55,941 nt of DNA, taken from assembly GCA_001628005.1 (NCBI GenBank), contig LUQU01000007.1, positions 1-55,941 of the forward strand, written 5' to 3'. Of this stretch, positions 1 to 10,143 are shown piece by piece. Made by a program: the position numbers and the translations under genes. Position 1 is the first letter of the stretch, and each line of letters begins with the position of its first letter. The notes under the pieces are model-generated. The model did not search any database, was not told where the DNA came from, and saw only the letters and a program-made list of their open reading frames with translations. The DNA comes from SAR86 cluster bacterium REDSEA-S09_B4. GTDB lineage: Bacteria; Pseudomonadota; Gammaproteobacteria; Magnimaribacterales; Magnimaribacteraceae.

Positions 1-1142
1 AAAAGCAATTCCCCAAATTTGATTTTCTCTAAAGGTTGTTCAAACATTGGTTCACAGGCTGACCTTATGGTTCGTTCAAGGTCAGTTGCTCTGGTTTTAG
101 GATCAACCCAGCCCGAATCTATTAAAATAGTAGAAATTGCTAAGAAGTCTCTGCTGATAACAGATAAAAGCATTCTTCCAATTTGAAATTGCTCTTCTTC
201 ATCTAACGATCCAACTATCGCGTAGTCGACGGCAATATAAGAAGGGCTTGTAGGCTCTTGAGCATTAATAAAAATATTTCCTGGGTGCATATCAGCGTGA
301 AAGAAATTATCCACAAAAACTTGTTTTAAGAAAATTTCCACTCCCCTTTCGGACACTAGCTGTAAATCAACATTCTTTTCCTTTAAGTCTTTAATATTAT
401 CCACTGGGATACCTGAAATCTTTTCCATTACCAGTACTTTTTCAGTTGAATATTCCAAGTAAACCTCAGGAACATATAACAAGGAATTATCTTTGAAATT
501 CCTTTTGGTCTGTCTCATATTAGACGCTTCAACTCGCATATCTAATTCTGTCTTAATAACAGCTTCATATTCCTGTACCAATTCAAACAATCTTAATCGT
601 CTTGCATCTAGCGAGTACTTCTCTGCTTTTTGAGCTATTTTTTTCATTAAAGAGATATCTCTATCTATGGCTTTATCAATACCCGGTCTTACAACTTTTA
701 TGGCTACCTTTTCTTTGGAACCTCTAAGTTTTGCAGAATAAACTTGGGCTATGGAAGCGGCAGCTATAGGGCTGGGGTCAAAATCGGTAAATAGCTCTTC
801 AATAGAAGAATCTAGTTCGGCTTCAATTATTTCTTTTGCGTAATCAGTAGGAAAAGCAGTAATACTATCCTGAAGTGTATGTAAGCTCTGGGCAATATCG
901 GCTGGAATTAAGTCGGGTCTTGTAGAGAGAAGTTGACCAAATTTTATGAAGATAGTGCCTGCTTCCTCTAGAGCTTTTCTGATTCTTTCGCCTCTATGTT
1001 CTTCTGACGAATAGAGCCTCCAAGGAGAAATTACTAATAAGAAAGACAATAGATTATTTCTTTGACTACCTTCAATGAAGGTATCAAGTCTGGCCTTAGC
1101 AAGAATATGTATTATTCGAACCAGTCTTAATAAATCTCTCAT
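1..1142 (-). CDS. ubiB: UbiB-family (ABC1/ADCK) protein kinase-like, ubiquinone biosynthesis; 3' end cut by window edge
   Basis: Manual minus-strand translation from CAT at 1140-1142: MRDLLRLVRIIHILAKARLD...EEAGTIFIKFGQLLSTRPDLIPADIAQSL...SIAQVYSAKL...HADMHPGNIF; KxGQ-type motif and ABC1 kinase features; adjacent to ubiE. Confidence 0.9.
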   Translation of the reverse strand, partial: MRDLLRLVRIIHILAKARLDTFIEGSQRNNLLSFLLVISPWRLYSSEEHRGERIRKALEEAGTIFIKFGQLLSTRPDLIPADIAQSLHTLQDSITAFPTDYAKEIIEAELDSSIEELFTDFDPSPIAAASIAQVYSAKLRGSKEKVAIKVVRPGIDKAIDRDISLMKKIAQKAEKYSLDARRLRLFELVQEYEAVIKTELDMRVEASNMRQTKRNFKDNSLLYVPEVYLEYSTEKVLVMEKISGIPVDNIKDLKEKNVDLQLVSERGVEIFLKQVFVDNFFHADMHPGNIFINAQEPTSPSYIAVDYAIVGSLDEEEQFQIGRMLLSVISRDFLAISTILIDSGWVDPKTRATDLERTIRSACEPMFEQPLEKIKFGELL

Positions 1143-1891
1143 GGCTCTCCAGGTTTTGTGCCGGTATGTATGGCTACAACCCCGTTGGTTAAGTTTTCAT
1201 AATTACAATTTTTAAAACCACAGTTTTCAAACAATTCTTTCAATTCGTCCTGAGTTGGATGCATTCTTATAGACTCAGCTAGATATCGATAGCTTTCCTC
1301 TGAGCTTAAAACAAGTTCTCCAAGCTTAGGAATGATTTCAAAAGAGTAAAAATCATAAATTTCTCTTATTATCTCATTGGTAGGTTTAGAGAACTCTAGG
1401 ACTATTAACTTCCCACCTGGTTTTAAACAATACAATATTGAATTTAATGCTTTCTCTTTATCTGTAACATTCCTTAATCCAAAGGCAATAGAAATCACAT
1501 CAAAGCTATCTTGTTTAAACGGTATTAGTTGTGCATCAAGTTGGACTGCTAAAAAATTATTAATATTTGAATCAATAAGCTTGTCTCTGCCTGTTACAAG
1601 CATTTTTTCATTGATATCAGAAAGAATAGCCAACCCTTCGTGGTTTAGACGAGGGGCCATTAAACTAATCATATCGCCCGTTCCTCCTGCCAGGTCTAAA
1701 AAGCAAGAATCGGGTCTAATTTCTGACATTTCAGCTGCCACTCTTTTCCAAATTCTATGAACTCCAAGTGACATTAAATCATTCATAAGATCATAGCCCT
1801 CAACTACATTATCGAAGACCTCTCTGACTTTTTCTCTTTTATCATCAGAGTCTATTTGTTGAAATCCAAAGTGCGTTTTTGTCTTTGACAT
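1139..1891 (-). CDS. ubiE: Demethylmenaquinone/ubiquinone C-methyltransferase UbiE
   Basis: HFGFQQIDSDDKREKVREVFDNVVEGYDLMNDLMSLGVHRIWKR; SAM motif FLDLAGGTGD; overlaps ubiB by 4 bp. Confidence 0.96.
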   Translation of the reverse strand: MSKTKTHFGFQQIDSDDKREKVREVFDNVVEGYDLMNDLMSLGVHRIWKRVAAEMSEIRPDSCFLDLAGGTGDMISLMAPRLNHEGLAILSDINEKMLVTGRDKLIDSNINNFLAVQLDAQLIPFKQDSFDVISIAFGLRNVTDKEKALNSILYCLKPGGKLIVLEFSKPTNEIIREIYDFYSFEIIPKLGELVLSSEESYRYLAESIRMHPTQDELKELFENCGFKNCNYENLTNGVVAIHTGTKPGEP

Positions 1892-1893
1892 TG

Positions 1894-2745
1894 TTAATTA
1901 TGATTCTTAATTATCTTATCCAATGAAGAAACAAATACATTGAGCCTTCTTTCATATTTTTTTCTTTGAGCCTCATTCAAGGAAGCTATCGTACTGGCTA
2001 TAATCTTATGATATACAACCTCTCTATTTCCTCTTTGTTCAGAATCTAACAAACTATTTAAATGGTCAGTGAGTAATAAATTAAAGTCTTGAGAATCTTT
2101 TCCCCTGAGGATAGTTATAAGTCCTTTGTTCCAGGTATCTTGTCGTTCTATTGAAGAGGTATCTTCCTCTTTTATTTCTTTGGCCAAGTCCCTTATAGTT
2201 TTAAGCTGTTTATCATCCAACTTAACTCCTAGGAATTTCGCTAATCTTTGCACTGATTCTGTAATACTTTCTTCCTGACTTTGATCTTTCGACTCCTCTA
2301 AAGATTCCCTCCACCCTTCAATTCTTTTTGTAAAAAAGAGGTTTATTTCTTCTACTTGCTTTTCAGTAAGAGTTTTACAAAAGCTAACTATTTGAGGAGT
2401 AAAGAAATTGTTACTTGCTTCAAATAAAGACTCACCCTCTTCAAATATTCTCCGGATATCTACGGTTGTTGTTGTAGCATCTAGATTCCTAATTTTTATA
2501 ATTAAATTTTTATATTTAGGAATTTCAGAAGTTGAGTTCCACTCAAGATAGTCTTTAGTAACCGACCTTATGTAGGACTTTTGTTCATTAGAGAAGTCTG
2601 CATATTTAAAAAAATAATTTGCTAAATAAATATCAAGTCGGTCATACCACCACTGCCCCAAAGCAGAACAAGAAAGAAGTGAAATAGCCAAAAAGCCCAA
2701 AGACAGATTTTTTTTGTAGCTTAGTAAATTCTTTTTAGGTCCCAT
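1894..2745 (-). CDS. DUF6279-like putative lipoprotein
   Basis: N-terminal lipobox-like LLSCSAL, then WWYDRLDIYLANYFFKYADFSNEQKSYIR pattern. Confidence 0.6.
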   Translation of the reverse strand: MGPKKNLLSYKKNLSLGFLAISLLSCSALGQWWYDRLDIYLANYFFKYADFSNEQKSYIRSVTKDYLEWNSTSEIPKYKNLIIKIRNLDATTTTVDIRRIFEEGESLFEASNNFFTPQIVSFCKTLTEKQVEEINLFFTKRIEGWRESLEESKDQSQEESITESVQRLAKFLGVKLDDKQLKTIRDLAKEIKEEDTSSIERQDTWNKGLITILRGKDSQDFNLLLTDHLNSLLDSEQRGNREVVYHKIIASTIASLNEAQRKKYERRLNVFVSSLDKIIKNHN

Positions 2746-2786
2746 GATGAGTTATTATACTTTTCATCGTTCACTGAGAATAATTT

Positions 2787-3335
2787 ATGGCAGAAAACAA
2801 AATCCTACCTCCACTCATCTGGCTTGATTTAGAAATGACGGGTCTAGACCCAGACTCTGAAAGGATTATTGAAATAGCAACTGTAGTTACCAATGCAGAC
2901 CTAGAAGAAATAAAAGAGGGCCCCAACCTTGTTATAAAGCAGCCTCAAGAATATATAGATAGTATGGATGAGTGGAATGTAAATCAGCATACTAATTCTG
3001 GCCTTATAGAGAGTATGAAAGCCACACAGATCTCAGTAGATGAAGCGGAGAGTCAGACTTTAGAGTTTTTAAGGAAGCATACAAAAAAAGGAAAATCACC
3101 CTTATGTGGGAATTCGATATCTCATGACAGGCGGTTTTTAGTTAGATATATGCCTGAATTGGCAGACTTTTTTCATTACAGAAATATTGATGTAAGTTCT
3201 GTAAAAGAACTGGTTAAGAGGTGGAAGCCCAAATTAGTAGAAGGTATTGATAAGAATGGCAACCACAGAGCATTGGCTGATGTGTATGAATCTATAAAAG
3301 AATTGAAATTCTATAAAGAAAACCTCTTTAATTGA
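2787..3335 (+). CDS. orn: Oligoribonuclease
   Basis: LIWLDLEMTGLDPDSERIIEIATVVT (DEDDh exonuclease), NSISHDRRFL, HRALADVYESI. Confidence 0.96.
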   Translation: MAENKILPPLIWLDLEMTGLDPDSERIIEIATVVTNADLEEIKEGPNLVIKQPQEYIDSMDEWNVNQHTNSGLIESMKATQISVDEAESQTLEFLRKHTKKGKSPLCGNSISHDRRFLVRYMPELADFFHYRNIDVSSVKELVKRWKPKLVEGIDKNGNHRALADVYESIKELKFYKENLFN

Positions 3336-3343
3336 TTTGTTGT

Positions 3344-3679
3344 TCAGGGATCTTTTTTATTTCCACCATCAACTATTGGAGTAGGAAGGGGCATAATATT
3401 GCTAGATTTACTTTTGGTTATTTTTGCGTTTCCTCTTTTATCTACCTCATCTATTCTCAAAATTGCATTTATAGGTATATAACTTCTATTAACTCCTTTA
3501 AACTCTGTCTTAAGTTTTTCTTCACTAGGATCAACTACGATTTGGGAATTTTGATCAAATATATAATCTTCAACTTCTATAAAGCCATACATATCGCTCT
3601 GAAAGATAGATTTTGCATAAACCTCATAGATTTCACCAGTTTGCATAAATACTATTTTGTAGATTCCCTTTTTAGACAT
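3344..3679 (-). CDS. DUF1820-like small protein
   Basis: GIYKIVFMQTGEIYEVYAKSIFQSDMYGFIEVEDYIF...; chosen over the antisense ORF 3332..3706. Confidence 0.7.
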   Translation of the reverse strand: MSKKGIYKIVFMQTGEIYEVYAKSIFQSDMYGFIEVEDYIFDQNSQIVVDPSEEKLKTEFKGVNRSYIPINAILRIDEVDKRGNAKITKSKSSNIMPLPTPIVDGGNKKDP

Positions 3680-3712
3680 TACAATTCGCGCCCTCTTTAT
3701 ATATAAGATTGT

Positions 3713-5038
3713 ATGGGCAAAAATTTATACATCAAGACCCACGGGTGTCAAATGAATGAATACGATTCTAATCGTATGAAAGATATGCTTGGTGAAAGTC
3801 ATGATCTAACCATTGTAGACCAACCAGAGAAGGCAGATTTAATATTACTAAATACTTGCTCAATTAGAGAAAAGGCTCAAGAAAAAGTTTTCCATGAACT
3901 CGGAAGGTGGAAGGATTTAAAGAAGAAGAATCCTAAATTAAAGATAGGAGTAGGAGGTTGTGTCGCTAGTCAAGAAGGTAAAAATATTATTAAAAGAGCC
4001 CCTTTTGTTGATTTAGTTTTTGGTCCACAAACAATTCACAGAGTACCCAAAATGTATGAAGAGGTATCTAAACTCAATAAAAGAGAGGTGGATATATCTT
4101 TTCCGAAAACTGAAAAATTTGATGCCTTACCAAAGCCGTCTAATGATGGAACTTCGTCTTTTGTATCAATTATGGAGGGGTGCAATAAGTACTGTTCCTT
4201 TTGTGTTGTTCCACATACGAGAGGGCATGAAGTAAGTCGTTCTTTAATTGAGGTACTTGCGGAAGTTCAAGGATTGGCAAATGATGGAGTTAAGGAAATA
4301 ATTTTTCTAGGACAGAATGTTAATGCCTATAGAGATAGTAAAGATAAAACCAAAGGCTTGGGTTTAGCAAACCTAATTAGGGAGTCTGCACGGATACAAG
4401 GAATTGATCGTATAAGGTATACAACTTCGCACCCTTTTGAGTTCGGAGAGGAGCTAATAGCTATATATGAAGAAGTTCCAGAACTGGTCAGCCATGTACA
4501 TCTACCGGTTCAAAGTGGTTCTGACAGTATCCTTAAAACAATGAGGAGACGTCATACAATAGATGATTATCTTCAGATTATAGAAGAACTGAGAATGGCG
4601 AGATCCGGTATAAGCATTTCATCTGATTTTATTGTTGGGTTTCCAGGAGAAAGAGATAAAGACTTTCAAGACACTCTTAATCTTGTTGAAAAGGTGGGGT
4701 TTGATGAATCTTATAGTTTCATCTACAGCCCCAGACCCAATACCACAGCTAAAGACTTAAAAGATGACGTCAGCTTGGCTGAGAAGAAAAAGAGACTAGA
4801 CCTACTGCAGACTGCTTTAAAAAAGAGCTCTTTTAGAATAAGCAGAAGAATGGTTGGAAATATTGAGAAATGTCTAATAACTGGAATTTCTAAGAAAGAC
4901 CCAGGCGAGCTTCAGGCTAGAACTGAAAACAATAGAGTTGTTAACTTTAATTCCAAAGGTAAAGATCTTGTTGGGCAATTTATTAATTTAGAAATAGTAG
5001 ATGTCATGCCAAATTCATTACGAGGGGTTATGGCTTAA
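3713..5038 (+). CDS. miaB: tRNA-2-methylthio-N6-dimethylallyladenosine synthase MiaB
   Basis: [15 protein letters not shown], radical-SAM [18 protein letters not shown]-terminal TRAM-like region; upstream of phoH-like gene. Confidence 0.97.
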   Translation: MGKNLYIKTHGCQMNEYDSNRMKDMLGESHDLTIVDQPEKADLILLNTCSIREKAQEKVFHELGRWKDLKKKNPKLKIGVGGCVASQEGKNIIKRAPFVDLVFGPQTIHRVPKMYEEVSKLNKREVDISFPKTEKFDALPKPSNDGTSSFVSIMEGCNKYCSFCVVPHTRGHEVSRSLIEVLAEVQGLANDGVKEIIFLGQNVNAYRDSKDKTKGLGLANLIRESARIQGIDRIRYTTSHPFEFGEELIAIYEEVPELVSHVHLPVQSGSDSILKTMRRRHTIDDYLQIIEELRMARSGISISSDFIVGFPGERDKDFQDTLNLVEKVGFDESYSFIYSPRPNTTAKDLKDDVSLAEKKKRLDLLQTALKKSSFRISRRMVGNIEKCLITGISKKDPGELQARTENNRVVNFNSKGKDLVGQFINLEIVDVMPNSLRGVMA

Positions 5039-6007
5039 ATGGAGAAGAGCTTAAGGTTTGATCTAGACCCAGAAGACCAAGACAGAATTAACAGACTTTG
5101 TGGTCCTACAAACTCAACTCTCAAGCAGATTGAAGAAGCTCTTGAAATTAAGATAAGCAATAGAGGTTCTAAGTTTAAAGTTAGAGGCAATAGTTTAAAT
5201 ACTTCAGCTGCAGAGACGGTTCTGAAGGGTCTGTATCAAAAATTGGAGGAAAAAACTGTTGTTCCTCCAGAAGAAATACATTTATATTTAAGGGAAGTCA
5301 TGAACCAGAACTCTTCTACTGATGCAAGCGGGAAACACCGTAATGAAAAAATTGTCTTAAAGACACCCAAAACATTGGTTTCTCCTAAAGGAACAAATCA
5401 ACAAAAGTACTTAGAAGTTATATCTAATAAAGAGCTTGTCTTTGGCATTGGGCCCGCAGGAACAGGTAAGACTTACCTTGCAGTAGCTGCAGCAGTTAAT
5501 GAACTAATAACTGGAAAGGTTGAAAAGGTAGTTGTTACCCGCCCTGCTGTTGAGGCAGGAGAGAAGTTAGGATTCCTTCCTGGTGACTTAAGCCAAAAGG
5601 TAGATCCATACTTGAGACCACTCTATGATGCTCTTTTCCAGACCTTAGGGTTTAAAGAAACCAATAAACTAATAGAAAATAATGTAATAGAAATTGCTCC
5701 CCTCGCCTTTATGAGAGGAAGAACTTTAAACAAATCCTTCATAATTCTCGATGAAGGACAAAATACAACACCTGAACAAATGAAAATGTTTCTAACAAGA
5801 TTTGGATATGGTTCCAAAGTAATAGTTACTGGCGATCTAACTCAAATAGATCTACCCAAAGATATAACATCTGGCCTTATACATGCCTTAGATATTTTAA
5901 GAGAATTAAAAGATGTAGGGTTAGTTAGATTTTCTTCTAAAGATGTGGCCAGACATTCGCTTGTGCAAAAGATTGTAGAAGCTTACGAAAAATTTAAAAG
6001 TCGATGA
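5039..6007 (+). CDS. ybeZ: PhoH-like ATPase (YbeZ)
   Basis: FGIGPAGTGKTYLAVAAAV Walker A, VTRPAVEAGEKLGFLPGDL, FIILDEGQNTTPEQMKMFLTR. Confidence 0.96.
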   Translation: MEKSLRFDLDPEDQDRINRLCGPTNSTLKQIEEALEIKISNRGSKFKVRGNSLNTSAAETVLKGLYQKLEEKTVVPPEEIHLYLREVMNQNSSTDASGKHRNEKIVLKTPKTLVSPKGTNQQKYLEVISNKELVFGIGPAGTGKTYLAVAAAVNELITGKVEKVVVTRPAVEAGEKLGFLPGDLSQKVDPYLRPLYDALFQTLGFKETNKLIENNVIEIAPLAFMRGRTLNKSFIILDEGQNTTPEQMKMFLTRFGYGSKVIVTGDLTQIDLPKDITSGLIHALDILRELKDVGLVRFSSKDVARHSLVQKIVEAYEKFKSR

Positions 6008-6492
6008 ATTTCTTTCTAGCCGATATCCTTATTAGCAAGGATGAGGATGTACATCTAAATATAAAAAAACAGATTTTGATTAAAGGTCTAGATCTAATTA
6101 ATAAAGAATTAAAGACTTCTAAAACTAATAACTCTTGTTTAACTGTATCCCTTAGGTTTATCAACATAAGGAATATGAAGAAACTAAATTATTCTTTTTC
6201 AGGTTCAAATAAGGAAACTAACGTATTGTCTTTTTTACCAGACCCTAACGAGACAGATGAGAATAATAATTCTGTTGGAGATATTGCTATCTGCGTTGAT
6301 GTTCTAAAAAAAGAGGCTAAAGAACAAAATAAAGATTTTTTAGATCATTTGCTTCATTTATTTGTTCACGGAGTATTGCATCTACTCGGGTATAAACATG
6401 GTTCAGATAGAGAAGCTTCAAAAATGGAACAAATAGAAAAAAGCATATTAAGTAAATTAGGTATTGAAGACCCATACCTAATAGAACTATGA
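6004..6492 (+). CDS. ybeY: Endoribonuclease YbeY
   Basis: TNVLSFLPDP...GDIAIC...HGVLHLLGYKHGSDREASKMEQIE metal-binding motif. Confidence 0.95.
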   Translation: MNFFLADILISKDEDVHLNIKKQILIKGLDLINKELKTSKTNNSCLTVSLRFINIRNMKKLNYSFSGSNKETNVLSFLPDPNETDENNNSVGDIAICVDVLKKEAKEQNKDFLDHLLHLFVHGVLHLLGYKHGSDREASKMEQIEKSILSKLGIEDPYLIEL

Positions 6493-6522
6493 TTGTCGTG
6501 TGTTTATAAGTATAAGGCGTTA

Positions 6523-7392
6523 ATGAACGACGAACCCCCAAGTAGTTCGGTAGAGCCGCAAAGGCTAGGAATTACAAAGAAAATTAGAGATAAGATAAAA
6601 GGGATATATCGGAACTTCTCTTATAAACCCCAAAACAAGCAAGATATAGCTGGATCCATAAGGGATTCTAGCGATAGAGGAGTCCTTGAAAAAGGTACTT
6701 TAAGTATGATGGAAGGAGCTTTGAAGGTTTCTACTTCAAAAGTAAGAGAAATCATGATACCTAAACCTCAAATAATCTTTGTTGATTCAACTGAGGAACC
6801 TGAAGATTTCCTTCCTAGGATAATTAAATCAAGACATTCAAGATTTCCAGTATTTAACAAGGAAACTGAAGAAATTGAAGGGATTCTTCTTGCAAAAGAC
6901 CTTTTGCCCCTCCTTTCTCCTAAAAATACAGTCAAATTAGAGCTAAATAGCCTGCTTAGACCCGCTGTTCTTGTTCCAGAAAGCAAAAAGCTGAATACCC
7001 TTCTGGATGAATTTAGAGCAAGCAGGAACCATATGGCGATTGTTATAGACGAATATGGTGGAATTACAGGTTTAGTAACAATAGAAGATGTATTAGAAGA
7101 AATAGTTGGGGAAATAGAAGATGAACATGATGATTTACAAGACCAGATGGTAAAAAGGCTATCTGATGAAGAGTTTTTAGTATCAGCTCTTATTCCAATA
7201 GAAGATTTTAATAAAGAATTTAACTCTGAGTTGGGTCATAAAGATTTTGATACCTTAGGAGGTATAGTTATGCATCATTTTGCAAGATTTCCTAGAACCA
7301 ATGATGCAATCTCAATAGGTAATCTAAGGTTTGTTATTGCATCTACTGAAAAAAGAAGACTCAAGAAAATAAGAGTAATTAAGTCTAAATAA
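6523..7392 (+). CDS. corC: CBS/CorC_HlyC-domain protein (YbeX/CorC)
   Basis: VREIMIPKPQIIFVDS...SRHSRFPVF...IVIDEYGGITGLVTIEDVLEEIVGEIEDEHD; ATG at 6523 (MNDEPPSSS) preferred to the TTG at 6493. Confidence 0.9.
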   Translation: MNDEPPSSSVEPQRLGITKKIRDKIKGIYRNFSYKPQNKQDIAGSIRDSSDRGVLEKGTLSMMEGALKVSTSKVREIMIPKPQIIFVDSTEEPEDFLPRIIKSRHSRFPVFNKETEEIEGILLAKDLLPLLSPKNTVKLELNSLLRPAVLVPESKKLNTLLDEFRASRNHMAIVIDEYGGITGLVTIEDVLEEIVGEIEDEHDDLQDQMVKRLSDEEFLVSALIPIEDFNKEFNSELGHKDFDTLGGIVMHHFARFPRTNDAISIGNLRFVIASTEKRRLKKIRVIKSK

Positions 7393-7434
7393 ATCATTTG
7401 AGCTAAACTCTCTCAGACTTAAGATTACTGATCA

Positions 7435-8913
7435 ATGAGCAAGTATTTATTAGCGCTTTTGTGTGGGCTATTATTTCCTTTAGGATTCGCTCCATTTGAC
7501 TATTGGCCTCTAACAATTCTTTCTATTTCTTTAGCTCTTTACTTAGCAAGTGAAAGGGTAGAAAAAAATACATTTTTACTGGGATTATTTTATGGAATCG
7601 GCCAATGGGGCTTAGGTATATCTTGGGTGTATGTGAGTATTCACTATCATGGAAACCAAGGTATATTAAGTTCCTTACTTATTACTACTTTATTCATCTT
7701 CTTCTTATCTTTATATACAGGCTTAACCTTCTATCTAATAAAAAAGTTTAGAACCGGTAATAAAAATTTGAATTATTTATTATTCTTTCCTGTTGTTTGG
7801 GTAACAGTAGAGATTATTAGAAGCTATTTATTTACAGGGTTCCCATGGCTTATAGTTGGAACATCTTTAGCGGGCACCTCTATGGGCGGATGGATACCAA
7901 TATTAGGCACTTATGGTGCATCAATTTTAGCTGTAATGATTTCCGGTAGTTTAGTTCTTATTGTTAGAAATAAGAAAAAAATACATTGGTCCCCTGCCCT
8001 CATAATAGTCATTTTTCTTCTCTCTTCATTTACCTTGAATAAAATAAATTGGACTAAAGAAATTTCAATCATTCAGGCGTCTATTTATCAGCCAAATCTA
8101 ACATTAGAAGAAAAATGGAGCTCTGAGGGAGTCAGAAAGACTATGAATATGATTAACAACTCTATTTCTGATGCTCAAGAAGGAGAATTCATCTTTTTTC
8201 CTGAAACTGCAATCATTTTTGATAAGGGGGACTTGCATACCTGGATCTCAGATATTGAAAAACAAGCTAAATCAAGAAATATATCTTTAATTAGCGGAAT
8301 AATTGCAAAAGATATACAAAATCCAGGCTTAATTGAGAGATATAACAGAATAGAAGGGTTTGGGGCTATAAAAGGCCATTATGACAAGATACACCTAGTC
8401 CCCTTTGGAGAATACATACCCTTAAGGAGCTATTTAGACAAAATTCTTGATATTTTGGGTATAAACCTTATAAATACCCTTCCAGGAGAGTCATATAGCC
8501 TTCTAAAAGCGCATAATATAGCTATTTCCGCAAGTATTTGCTATGAGATAGCTTTTAGTGATTTAGTAAGAAAAACAGCTAATGATAGCAATTTATTAGT
8601 TACAATAAGCAATGATACTTGGTTTGGAGCATCTATTGGACCAGAACAGCACCTAGAGATTGCCCAATCAAGGGCCCAAGAACATCAAAAAAGTCTTGTT
8701 AGGGCAACAAATAGCGGAATTAGCGCTATTATTGATAGAAAAGGGAATGTAGTGAATAGGCAAGGATTCTTTGAGGATAAGCAAATAAAAGAAAGTGTAT
8801 CAATATATGAAGGCAAAACTCCATATTCTATTGTTGGAAATTACTTTATATATGGATATATAATGTTAATCTATATGTACCTTTTATTATATAAAAGAAC
8901 AAATGTTCTATAA
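7435..8913 (+). CDS. lnt: Apolipoprotein N-acyltransferase
   Basis: LCGLLFPLGFAPFDYWPL; nitrilase domain FFPETAIIF, KIHLVPFGEYIPLR, ICYEIAF, NDTWFGASIGPEQHLEIAQSRAQE. Confidence 0.95.
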   Translation: MSKYLLALLCGLLFPLGFAPFDYWPLTILSISLALYLASERVEKNTFLLGLFYGIGQWGLGISWVYVSIHYHGNQGILSSLLITTLFIFFLSLYTGLTFYLIKKFRTGNKNLNYLLFFPVVWVTVEIIRSYLFTGFPWLIVGTSLAGTSMGGWIPILGTYGASILAVMISGSLVLIVRNKKKIHWSPALIIVIFLLSSFTLNKINWTKEISIIQASIYQPNLTLEEKWSSEGVRKTMNMINNSISDAQEGEFIFFPETAIIFDKGDLHTWISDIEKQAKSRNISLISGIIAKDIQNPGLIERYNRIEGFGAIKGHYDKIHLVPFGEYIPLRSYLDKILDILGINLINTLPGESYSLLKAHNIAISASICYEIAFSDLVRKTANDSNLLVTISNDTWFGASIGPEQHLEIAQSRAQEHQKSLVRATNSGISAIIDRKGNVVNRQGFFEDKQIKESVSIYEGKTPYSIVGNYFIYGYIMLIYMYLLLYKRTNVL

Positions 8914-9556
8914 AAAATATATTAAAATATATAATAAACATTTATACAATAAATATATCAATTTTGTAATATTATTCATTACTTTATTCTTAATATCATG
9001 TACAGTTACTCTAGAAAAACCCAGTAATTATATGGCTTTAGCTAATATAGAAAGTATCTCAACAGAATATAGAGAATTAGAAGAACTAATCGTAGTTGAT
9101 ATAGCTACTCAACAGCTTTTTTTCTTAAAAATGGGAAAAATAGATGAGATTTACAGTGTTTCTACTTCCGTGTATGGTACAGGATCTCAAGTAAATAGCT
9201 TTAAAACCCCCCTAGGAAGGCATAAAATCTCAGAAAAGATAGGAGAAGGACTTCCAGAAGGTGCTATTTTAAAGGGTAGAAGGTGGACAGGAGCAATTGC
9301 TAATATTATTAAAGAGCCCATAGATACTGAATTTGATGTAGTTACGTCAAGAATTTTGTGGCTAACAGGCCTAGAGGAAGGCAAAAACCTAGGATCAGGC
9401 GTAGATTCAAAATCTAGGTATATCTATATCCATGGTACTGCAGAAGAGGGATTAATAGGGAAACCCGCTTCAGATGGCTGTGTTAGAATGTACAATTCTG
9501 ATGTTATTTCTTTGTTTAATAGTGTGAATATAGATACGGAAGTTTGGATTATTTAG
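8903..9556 (+). CDS. L,D-transpeptidase (YkuD) putative lipoprotein
   Basis: Hydrophobic N-terminus ending LFLISCTV; catalytic HGTAEEGLIGKPASDGCVRM. Confidence 0.9.
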   Translation: MFYKKYIKIYNKHLYNKYINFVILFITLFLISCTVTLEKPSNYMALANIESISTEYRELEELIVVDIATQQLFFLKMGKIDEIYSVSTSVYGTGSQVNSFKTPLGRHKISEKIGEGLPEGAILKGRRWTGAIANIIKEPIDTEFDVVTSRILWLTGLEEGKNLGSGVDSKSRYIYIHGTAEEGLIGKPASDGCVRMYNSDVISLFNSVNIDTEVWII

Positions 9557-9565
9557 GAAGGAACT

Positions 9566-10096
9566 ATGAAAAAAACACTCATTACTCTCGTTATATTTTA
9601 TTTAAGTGGTAGCTTATTAGCTAACTGTCCAGAAGTATTAGATCATGAAGTAAGACTTTTAGACTCAAAAGAGACTGAAAGTCTCTGTCAGTACAAGAAT
9701 AAAGTCATTTTAGCTGTCAATGTAGCCAGCCGCTGCGGTTATACACCTCAGTACACTGGCTTACAGAATTTGTACAAAGAACTAAAAGATGAAGATTTTG
9801 TAATTCTTGCGTTCCCTTCAAGAGACTTTCTATGGCAAGAATTTAGTGATGAATCTGATATCAAGGAGTTTTGTAGCACAGAATATGGAGTAACTTTTCC
9901 GATGTTTGCCACTTCTCCAGTAAAGGGCAGAAATGCTAATAATTTTTATAAAGAATTAATAAAGGAAACAGGCATTGAACCAGGATGGAATTTTCATAAG
10001 TACCTCATAGGAAGAGACGGTAAGGTATCTAGTTTTAATACAAAAGTAGAGCCAAATAGCTCTGAATTAATTTCTTCAATCAAATCTCTTTTATAA
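9566..10096 (+). CDS. Glutathione peroxidase family protein with N-terminal signal peptide
   Basis: NVASRCGYTPQYTGLQNLYKELKDEDFVILAFPSRDF; WNFHKYLIGRDGKV; signal-like N-terminus MKKTLITLVIFYLSGSLLA. Confidence 0.92.
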   Translation: MKKTLITLVIFYLSGSLLANCPEVLDHEVRLLDSKETESLCQYKNKVILAVNVASRCGYTPQYTGLQNLYKELKDEDFVILAFPSRDFLWQEFSDESDIKEFCSTEYGVTFPMFATSPVKGRNANNFYKELIKETGIEPGWNFHKYLIGRDGKVSSFNTKVEPNSSELISSIKSLL

Positions 10097-10101
10097 AATA
10101 A

Positions 10102-10117
10102 AAGTAAGTACTTACTT
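10102..10117. repeat. 16-bp perfect palindrome AAGTAAGTACTTACTT in a convergent intergenic region
   Basis: Direct reading; the sequence equals its reverse complement. Confidence 0.95.
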
Positions 10118-10143
10118 ACTTATACATCCTTATTTAATAGGTA

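Noticed and set aside
1377-1760. 127-aa plus ORF antisense to ubiE
   Set aside because: Shadow of the well-conserved ubiE frame.
3332-3706. Plus-strand 124-aa ORF
   Set aside because: Antisense to the DUF1820-like gene (3344..3679), whose protein looks real; the plus-strand translation is low-complexity Ile/Phe/Tyr-rich.
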